A stretch of DNA of 64,000 bases. Origin: Pseudolysinimonas_A sp044239695. GTDB taxonomy: Bacteria; Actinomycetota; Actinomycetes; Actinomycetales; Microbacteriaceae. The notes under the pieces are model-generated. The model did no database searches. It was not told where the DNA came from and saw only the letters and a program-made list of their open reading frames with translations. Of this stretch, positions 58,918 through 64,000 are shown piece after piece. Made by a program: the position numbers and the translations under genes. Numbering within the stretch: the first letter of the stretch is position 1; the number at the start of each line of letters is the position of its first letter. The stretch covers positions 6,136 to 70,135 of the forward strand of contig NZ_JBIIAW010000003.1 of the NCBI RefSeq assembly GCF_044239695.1. Reading direction: 5' to 3'.

Positions 58918-60491
58918 GCCGCATCGTTCTCATCGGAGGCGGGATCGGCGGTCTCGCCGCCGCCGCTCTGCTCAGCCGCGAGGGCCACGAGGTCGTGCTG
59001 CTCGAACGCAACGCCGAGTTCGGCGGGCGCGCCGGGTCGTGGGAGAAGGACGGCTTCCGCTTCGACACCGGCCCGTCCTGGTACCTGATGCCCGAGGTCT
59101 TCGACCACTTCTACCGGCTGCTCGGCACGAGCGCGGCGGCCGAACTCGAGCTCGTGCAGCTCGACCCCGGCTACCGCGTCTACGCCGAGGGCGAGAAGGA
59201 GCCGGTGGATGTCTCCGCCGACGTGCACGAGACGCTCGAGACCTTCGACCGCCTCGAGCCGGGCTCGGCGCTCAAGGTCGCGAAGTACCTCGATCGCGCC
59301 CGCGAGATCTACGAACTCGCCAAGGAGCGCTTCCTCTACTCGACGTTCGTGAAGCTCGGTCCGGTGTTCCGCGGCGAGGTGATCGCGAGCGGCGGCCGGC
59401 TCGGGCGTCTGCTGCTCGAGCCGCTGGACAAGCTGGTCAACCGCACCGTGAAGGACATCCGGCTGCGGCAGGTGCTCGGCTATCCGGCGGTCTTCCTCGG
59501 CTCGGCACCCGCCCTCGCCCCGAGCATGTACTCGCTGATGAGCCACCTCGACCTCGTCGACGGCGTGCTCTATCCGGTCGGCGGCTTCACCCGCGTGATC
59601 TCGTCGATCGAGAACCTCGCCCGCGCCGCCGGGGCCGAGCTGCGGGCCGGGGCCCAGGTGCGGCGCATTATCGTGACCGACGGCGTCGCGACGGGCGTCG
59701 AACTCGCCGACGGCGAGGTGATCGAGGCCGACATGGTCGTGTCGGCGGCCGACCTGCACCACACCGAGACGGTGCTGCTCACCGACGACTCCTCCCGGTC
59801 GTACCCGGAGGAGTACTGGCAGAAAGCCGTCGCGGGACCCTCGGCTCTGCTGGTCTACCTCGGGGTGCAGGGGGAGCTGCCCGAACTCGAGCACCACACC
59901 CTGTTCTTCGCGCAGGCCTGGGCGGCGAACTTCGAGGCGATCTTCGGCAAGACCCCGCGCATCCCGGACGTGCCGTCGTTCTACGTCTGCAAGCCGAGCG
60001 GCATCGACCCGTCGGTCGCGCCCGAGGGCACCGAGAACGTGTTCGTGCTCGTTCCGCTGCCCGCCGACCCGGGGCTCGGCCACGGCGGTCTCGACGGCGC
60101 GGGCGACGAACGGATGGAGGCGCTCGCCGACTCGGTGATCGCGCGCATCGCGGAGGAGGCCGGCATCCCCGACCTGGCGACCCGCATCGTGCTGCGCCGC
60201 ACCGTCGGCCCCGCCGACTTCGTGAGCGACCTGAACGCCTGGAAGGGCACGGCGCTCGGGCCGGCCCACATCCTCAAGCAGAGCGCCTTCTTCCGCCCCG
60301 GCAACATGTCGAAGCGGGTGAAGAACCTCTACTACGTCGGGTCGTCGACGATCCCCGGCATCGGCCTGCCGATGTGCCTGATCTCCGCCGAGGTGCTCGT
60401 CAAGCGCCTGCGCGGCGACACCACCGCGGGTCCGCTCGAGGCCCCGCTGCGCAGCGTCACCACGACCGCGACCGGGCGGATGCTGGGGTGA
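58914..60491 (+). CDS. crtI: Phytoene desaturase
   Basis: This 525-residue FAD enzyme has the dinucleotide motif GGGIGGLAAA (8-17), FDTGPSWYLMPE, and the C-terminal carotene desaturase motif YYVGSSTIPGIGLPM. It converts phytoene to lycopene. Coupled by 4-base overlaps to crtB and crtYe. Confidence 0.95.
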   Translation: MSRIVLIGGGIGGLAAAALLSREGHEVVLLERNAEFGGRAGSWEKDGFRFDTGPSWYLMPEVFDHFYRLLGTSAAAELELVQLDPGYRVYAEGEKEPVDVSADVHETLETFDRLEPGSALKVAKYLDRAREIYELAKERFLYSTFVKLGPVFRGEVIASGGRLGRLLLEPLDKLVNRTVKDIRLRQVLGYPAVFLGSAPALAPSMYSLMSHLDLVDGVLYPVGGFTRVISSIENLARAAGAELRAGAQVRRIIVTDGVATGVELADGEVIEADMVVSAADLHHTETVLLTDDSSRSYPEEYWQKAVAGPSALLVYLGVQGELPELEHHTLFFAQAWAANFEAIFGKTPRIPDVPSFYVCKPSGIDPSVAPEGTENVFVLVPLPADPGLGHGGLDGAGDERMEALADSVIARIAEEAGIPDLATRIVLRRTVGPADFVSDLNAWKGTALGPAHILKQSAFFRPGNMSKRVKNLYYVGSSTIPGIGLPMCLISAEVLVKRLRGDTTAGPLEAPLRSVTTTATGRMLG

Positions 60492-60844
60492 ACTTCCTGT
60501 ACCTCGGCGCGCTGCTCGTGTCGATCGCCGGGATGGTCGTGCTCGACCTGCGGTTCAAGCTGTTCTTCGCCGCGGCACCCCTCCGCGCGGCGATCGTGCT
60601 CGTCGTCGGCCTGGCGTTCTTCCTCGCCTGGGACGTCGCCGGCATCACCCTCGGCATCTTCTTCCGCGGCAATCCCGGGCTGCTGACCGGCGTGCTGCTG
60701 GCGCCCGAACTCCCCCTCGAGGAACTCTTCTTCCTCACCCTCCTCATCTTCACGACGATGAACTCCTATGCCGCCCTCTCCCGTGGGTTGAGTAGCGGGC
60801 GGCGTAGCCGCACGCGTATCGAAACCGGGAGCGCAGACGCATGA
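60488..60844 (+). CDS. crtYe: Lycopene/C50 carotenoid cyclase subunit, first half
   Basis: This 118-residue three-helix protein starts at GTG 60488 and contains LGALLVSIAGMVVLDLRFKL and PELPLEELFFLTLLIFTTMN, the CarR/CrtYe pattern. The C-terminal 18 residues (SGRRSRTRIETGSADA) are encoded by a REP-like palindrome and are probably not functional. It acts with the next subunit to cyclise the C50 carotenoid ends. Confidence 0.88.
   Translation: MNFLYLGALLVSIAGMVVLDLRFKLFFAAAPLRAAIVLVVGLAFFLAWDVAGITLGIFFRGNPGLLTGVLLAPELPLEELFFLTLLIFTTMNSYAALSRGLSSGRRSRTRIETGSADA
60786..60826. repeat. REP-like palindrome inside crtYe 3' end
   Basis: GGTTGAGTAGCGGGCGGCG and its imperfect complement CCGCACGCGTATCGAAACC surround a short centre. 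The outer GAGTAGC...GTATCGA pattern matches other REP-like elements here. Confidence 0.6.
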
Positions 60845-61176
60845 CGTACTGGATGCTCAACGCCCCGTTCCTCGCCCTAGTCGCTCTCGTCGCCGTGGTC
60901 GCCCTGATCGCCCGCCGGTCACCGTCGTGGCGCGGCATCGGCCTCGCCGCGATCGTCGTGCTCGTGCTGACGGCGATCTTCGACAACGTCCTGGTCGGCA
61001 CCGGCATCGTGGGCTACGACCCCGCGCTGATCTCGGGCGCGAAGATCGGCGTCGCCCCCCTCGAGGACTTCGCCTACGCGATCGCCGCCCTCGTGCTGCT
61101 GCCGTCGCTCTGGTCGCTGCTGACCCCTCGGTCGTCGAGTAGCGCGCAGCGCGTGTCGAGACGGGCATCCGAATGA
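60841..61176 (+). CDS. crtYf: Lycopene/C50 carotenoid cyclase subunit, second half
   Basis: This 111-residue three-helix protein contains PLEDFAYAIAALVLLPSLW, the CrtYf-type second-half motif. Together with CrtYe it forms a heterodimeric cyclase (beta or gamma rings cannot be told from sequence). The last 14 residues (SSSSAQRVSRRASE) overlap a REP-like palindrome. Confidence 0.88.
   Translation: MTYWMLNAPFLALVALVAVVALIARRSPSWRGIGLAAIVVLVLTAIFDNVLVGTGIVGYDPALISGAKIGVAPLEDFAYAIAALVLLPSLWSLLTPRSSSSAQRVSRRASE
61129..61163. repeat. REP-like palindrome inside crtYf 3' end
   Basis: The sequence reads CGGTCGTCGAGTAGCGCGC, then AGCGCGTGTCGAGACG. The GTCGAGTAGCGC arm and its complement are the typical REP-like core. 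Confidence 0.6.
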
Positions 61177-62042
61177 TGCGTTCGCTGTTCCTCACGAGCC
61201 GCCCGCTGAGCTGGGTGAACACGGCGTTCCCGTTCGCCGCGGCCTACTTCATGACGACGCGCGAGATCGATGCGACGCTGATCGTCGGCACCCTGTTCTT
61301 CCTCGTGCCGTACAACTTCGCGATGTACGGCATCAACGACGTCTTCGACTACCAGTCGGATCTGCGCAACCCGCGCAAGGGTGGCGTCGAGGGTGCGCTG
61401 CTCGAGCCGCGCTGGCACCGCCTCGTGCTCTGGCTGTCCGGCATCCTCGCGCTGCCCTTCGTGGTCTACCTCGTCGTGGTCGGCGACCCGGCGAGTTGGG
61501 CGGCGCTGGCCGTGAGCCTCTTCGCGGTCGTCGCGTATTCGGCCGCGGGCCTGCGTTTCAAGGAGCGCCCCGTGCTGGACTCGCTCACCTCGAGCACCCA
61601 CTTCGTCTCGCCCGCGGTCTACGGCCTGCTGCTGGCCGGCGCCGACTTCACGCCGGCGCTGTACGCGCTGCTCGCCGCGTTCTTCCTCTGGGGCGCGGCG
61701 TCGCACGCCTTCGGAGCGGTTCAGGATGTCGTGGCCGACCGGGAAGGCGGGATCGGCTCGATCGCCACCGTCATCGGGGCGCGCCGCACCGTGCGCCTCT
61801 CGGTCGTGCTCTACCTGCTCGCCGGCATCCTGCTGCTCGCCACGGACTGGCCGGGTCCGCTCGGTGCCGTGCTCGCCCTGCCGTATGCGATCAACGTCGC
61901 CGGCTGGTGGCGGGTCACCGACGAGACCGCGCCCGACGCCAACCGGGGGTGGCGCCGGTTCCTCTGGCTCAACTTCGCGACCGGGTTCGGCGTCACGATG
62001 CTGCTGATCGCCTACGCCTTCGTGGCGCCCGCCGCGCCCTGA
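61173..62042 (+). CDS. crtEb: Lycopene elongase (UbiA-family prenyltransferase)
   Basis: This 289-residue polytopic protein has the Asp-rich motif NDVFDYQSD (55-63) and the second motif DVVADREGGIGSIAT. It adds two C5 units to lycopene, giving a C50 skeleton (flavuxanthin/decaprenoxanthin or sarcinaxanthin route). It closes the carotenoid operon. Its last 31 bases overlap the convergent MFS gene. Confidence 0.92.
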   Translation: MMRSLFLTSRPLSWVNTAFPFAAAYFMTTREIDATLIVGTLFFLVPYNFAMYGINDVFDYQSDLRNPRKGGVEGALLEPRWHRLVLWLSGILALPFVVYLVVVGDPASWAALAVSLFAVVAYSAAGLRFKERPVLDSLTSSTHFVSPAVYGLLLAGADFTPALYALLAAFFLWGAASHAFGAVQDVVADREGGIGSIATVIGARRTVRLSVVLYLLAGILLLATDWPGPLGAVLALPYAINVAGWWRVTDETAPDANRGWRRFLWLNFATGFGVTMLLIAYAFVAPAAP

Positions 62043-63394
62043 ACCTGCTGCGGCAGCTTCACGAAGAGGAACAGCACCAGGCCCACCGCGAGGATGAGCA
62101 GGATGCCGACGATGCCCCAGGCCTGCACCCCGCCCGAGAGCGCGATGAACGCGCCCCAGAGCAGCGGTGAGAAGAAGCTAGTGGCGCGGCCGGTGGTGGC
62201 GTAGAGGCCGAAGATCTCGCCCTCACGACCGGCCGGGGCGATGCGGGTCAGCAGCGAGCGGCTCGCCGTCTGCGCGGGTCCGACGAACGCCGCGAGGGTG
62301 AGCCCACCCGCCCAGAACACGGCCGGTCCGAGGTCGCGCAGAGAGAACACCAGGATGCCGACGATCACGAGGCCGGTGAGGGCGAACACGATGACGCGCT
62401 TCGGGCCGAAGGCGTCGTCGAAGCGTCCCGAGATGATCGTGCTGATCCCGGCGACGACGTTCGCGACGACACCGAAGATCACGACGCCGAAGAAGTCGAA
62501 CCCGAACGTGATCGCGGCGATCGACCCGGCGAAGGTGAAGATGCCGGCGAGCCCGTCGCGGTAGACGGCGCTCGCGAGCAGGAACCAGAAGATGCCGCGC
62601 GCCTCGCGCCACAGCTGACGGATGTCCTGGAACAGCACGACGTACGAGCGGAAGAAGTTCACGCGCGGCCGGCCCGCGGCGGGCGCGGCCTCCGGCACGG
62701 CGAGGAACAGCGGGATGCAGAAGACGAGGGTCCAGACCGCGCAGCCGACGGCGACGAGGCGGAGGCCGGTCGACTGGTCGAGCCCTGACCATCCGGAGAG
62801 CTGCCAGGCGATGACGAGCGTCAGCATGATGATGCCGCCGAGGTAGCCGAAGCCCCAGCCGAGCCCGCTGACCCGGCCGACGGTCGACCTCGTCGAGACC
62901 TGCGTGAGCATCGCGTAGTAGTTGACGGCGGCGATCTCGCTGATGACGCTCGCGAACGCGATGAGGATCGCGCCGAAGAGGAAGTAGCCGGGCGCGGGCT
63001 CGACGAAGAACAGGGCTCCGGTGGCGACGATCAGCAGCCCTGTCCAGATGCCGAGCCACTTCTTGCGGTTGCCGGCGGCGTCGTTGCGCTGCCCGAGCAC
63101 GGGGGCGACGAGCGCGATGATGAGCGCTCCGAGACCGATGATGAGCCCCATCTGACCGGACAGGTCGTCGTCGGTCTGCCCCGGCATCCCGAACAGCTCG
63201 GCGTCCTGCAGGTAGAGCGGCGCCCAGACGAAGCTCAGGATGACGGTGTTGTACGGCTGCGCGGCCCAGTCCCAGAACGCCCAGGCGATGACCCGCTTGC
63301 GCGGCACCGGCTCCTTCTGCAGCTCGAGTCCGCTGACGCCCAGTTCGTCGACGGTCGCAGTCGGGTTCGGCAGGTTCGGGCGGGGATCGGTCAT
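62012..63394 (-). CDS. MFS transporter, UMF1/Atg22-like
   Basis: This 460-residue protein has about 12 membrane helices. The N-terminal motif WAFWDWAAQPYNTVILSFVW and the segment GQRNDAAGNRKKWLG are typical of the UMF1/Atg22-like branch. Substrate unknown (amino acid or small-molecule efflux is possible). It is convergent with crtEb (31-base overlap), and no carotenoid link is implied. Confidence 0.82.
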   Translation of the reverse strand: MTDPRPNLPNPTATVDELGVSGLELQKEPVPRKRVIAWAFWDWAAQPYNTVILSFVWAPLYLQDAELFGMPGQTDDDLSGQMGLIIGLGALIIALVAPVLGQRNDAAGNRKKWLGIWTGLLIVATGALFFVEPAPGYFLFGAILIAFASVISEIAAVNYYAMLTQVSTRSTVGRVSGLGWGFGYLGGIIMLTLVIAWQLSGWSGLDQSTGLRLVAVGCAVWTLVFCIPLFLAVPEAAPAAGRPRVNFFRSYVVLFQDIRQLWREARGIFWFLLASAVYRDGLAGIFTFAGSIAAITFGFDFFGVVIFGVVANVVAGISTIISGRFDDAFGPKRVIVFALTGLVIVGILVFSLRDLGPAVFWAGGLTLAAFVGPAQTASRSLLTRIAPAGREGEIFGLYATTGRATSFFSPLLWGAFIALSGGVQAWGIVGILLILAVGLVLFLFVKLPQQVQGAAGATKA

Positions 63395-63480
63395 GGCGGC
63401 ACGCTACTTCCGTGAGGTGAACGCCCGGTATCGACGCTGATCCGAGCCACTCGAACGCTACTCCCTGAGGGTTCGCTCGG

Positions 63481-63503
63481 GGTTGAGCCGTGGTGGCTCA
63501 ACC
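63481..63503. repeat. Inverted repeat upstream of dnaK
   Basis: GGTTGAGCC-GTGGT-GGCTCAACC is a perfect 9-base inverted repeat with a 5-base spacer, ending 4 bases before the -35 element. Its TTGAG/CTCAA halves resemble HAIR half-sites, so it may be a second HspR site or a terminator-like hairpin. Confidence 0.5.
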
Positions 63504-63507
63504 CCGC

Positions 63508-63555
63508 TTGACAGAAGTTATCCACAGGTGCAAACTTGAGCCTGCGCGACTCAAG
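63508..63555 (+). promoter_or_regulatory. dnaK promoter with DnaA box and HAIR operator
   Basis: -35 TTGACA lies at 63508-63513, and a weak -10 is expected near 63531. A perfect DnaA box TTATCCACA (63518-63526) fills the spacer. A HAIR site, CTTGAG(C)-N7-ACTCAAG, is at 63535-63555 with one mismatch from the HspR consensus. Heat-shock control by HspR is therefore likely. Confidence 0.8.
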
Positions 63556-63590
63556 CCGCGCGACCCAGAGACCAAGGAGTACACACGCAC

Positions 63591-64000
63591 ATGGCCCGCG
63601 CAGTCGGAATCGACCTCGGAACCACCAACTCGGTGGTCGCCGTGCTCGAAGGTGGGGAGCCCACCGTCATCGCGAACGCCGAAGGCTTCCGGACGACCCC
63701 GTCGGTCGTCGCCTTCACCAAGGACAGCGAGGTGCTGGTCGGCGAGACCGCCAAGCGCCAGGCCGTCACCAACGTCGACCGCACGATCGCGTCCGTCAAG
63801 CGCCACATGGGTACCGACTGGAAGACCGACGTCGACAGCAAGAAGTACACGCCGCAGGAGATCTCGGCGCGCATCCTGGCGAAGCTGAAGCGCGACGCCG
63901 AGCAGTACCTGGGCGAAGACGTGACCGACGCCGTCATCACCGTTCCCGCGTACTTCAACGACGCCGAGCGTCAGGCCACGAAGGAAGCCGGCGAGATCGC
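63591..64000 (+). CDS. dnaK: Chaperone DnaK (partial, N-terminus only)
   Basis: The first 136 residues are present (MARAVGIDLGTTNSVVAVLE..., ending NDAERQATKEAGEIA), containing the actin-like ATPase phosphate-1 motif GIDLGTTNS. The gene runs off the window. It is expected to head dnaK-grpE-dnaJ-hspR. Confidence 0.97.
   Translation, partial: MARAVGIDLGTTNSVVAVLEGGEPTVIANAEGFRTTPSVVAFTKDSEVLVGETAKRQAVTNVDRTIASVKRHMGTDWKTDVDSKKYTPQEISARILAKLKRDAEQYLGEDVTDAVITVPAYFNDAERQATKEAGEI

Overview
The window reads as the replication-origin region of a high-GC Gram-positive actinobacterium, most likely of the family Microbacteriaceae. The evidence is the order DciA-like/recF/gnd/dnaN/dnaA/rpmH/rnpA/yidD/yidC/khpB/rsmG/parA/parB, frequent GTG starts with 4-base overlaps, an actinobacterial Dcd, an alpha/beta-type branched-chain 2-oxoacid dehydrogenase, and a C50 carotenoid cluster with split lycopene cyclase genes. 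The family is inferred; no rRNA gene is present.

Layout. 1-5.6 kb (minus strand): DNA replication and repair genes, with an oriC candidate between dnaA and dnaN. 5.8-10.9 kb (plus): rpmH, rnpA, the YidD/YidC insertase pair, khpB, rsmG, parA and parB, with two parS sites around rsmG. 11-18.7 kb (minus): a D-Ala-D-Ala ligase, an aminotransferase, an orphan membrane protein, trxA/trxB, murJ and a DUF6049 protein. 18.7-25.6 kb (plus): CCA-adding enzyme, rpsF-ssb-rpsR-rplI, a 460-base regulatory gap, dnaB, a PhzF-like protein and two membrane proteins. 25.6-34.4 kb: purB with a low-molecular-weight phosphatase, a WXG100-like protein with a lipase-like protein, a PF04020-like membrane protein, an aminotransferase, and E1alpha/E1beta/E2. 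34.4-38.5 kb: a zinc locus (double Zur-type box, znuA-znuC-znuB-zur) followed by cysteine-poor rpmB-rpmG-rpsN. 38.6-46.2 kb: HU, a CopD-CtaG fusion, a Pif1-like helicase, heme oxygenase and small genes.

46.375-55.622 kb is an integrated element of about 9.2 kb in a tRNA-Gly(CCC) gene. It is flanked by perfect 42-base direct repeats of the 3' half of the tRNA, and a repeated pair of GTCCACG motifs lies just inside each end. From the tRNA side it encodes an integrase, a small HTH protein, two small proteins, a PrimPol-type primase, a DUF3631-type ATPase, a zinc-ribbon protein, a lone tape-measure-like protein and a previously hidden 59-residue zinc-ribbon protein. At the far end, facing inwards, are a second tyrosine recombinase with three tandem core-binding repeats and a DUF6907-like protein. 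Two five-copy GTNNCCG arrays with nearly the same unusual spacing (9-9-13-9 and 8-9-13-9) lie in opposite orientation at the two ends of the replication/tape-measure gene block. I read the element as a phage-satellite-like replicon; this is the most novel part of the window.

55.7-64 kb: dcd, then idi divergent from crtE-crtB-crtI-crtYe-crtYf-crtEb (C50 carotenoid pathway), an MFS transporter, and the start of dnaK behind an HspR-type HAIR site and a perfect DnaA box.

Several convergent gene pairs share their stop-codon bases, and REP-like palindromes form the C-terminal codons of two carotenoid genes.
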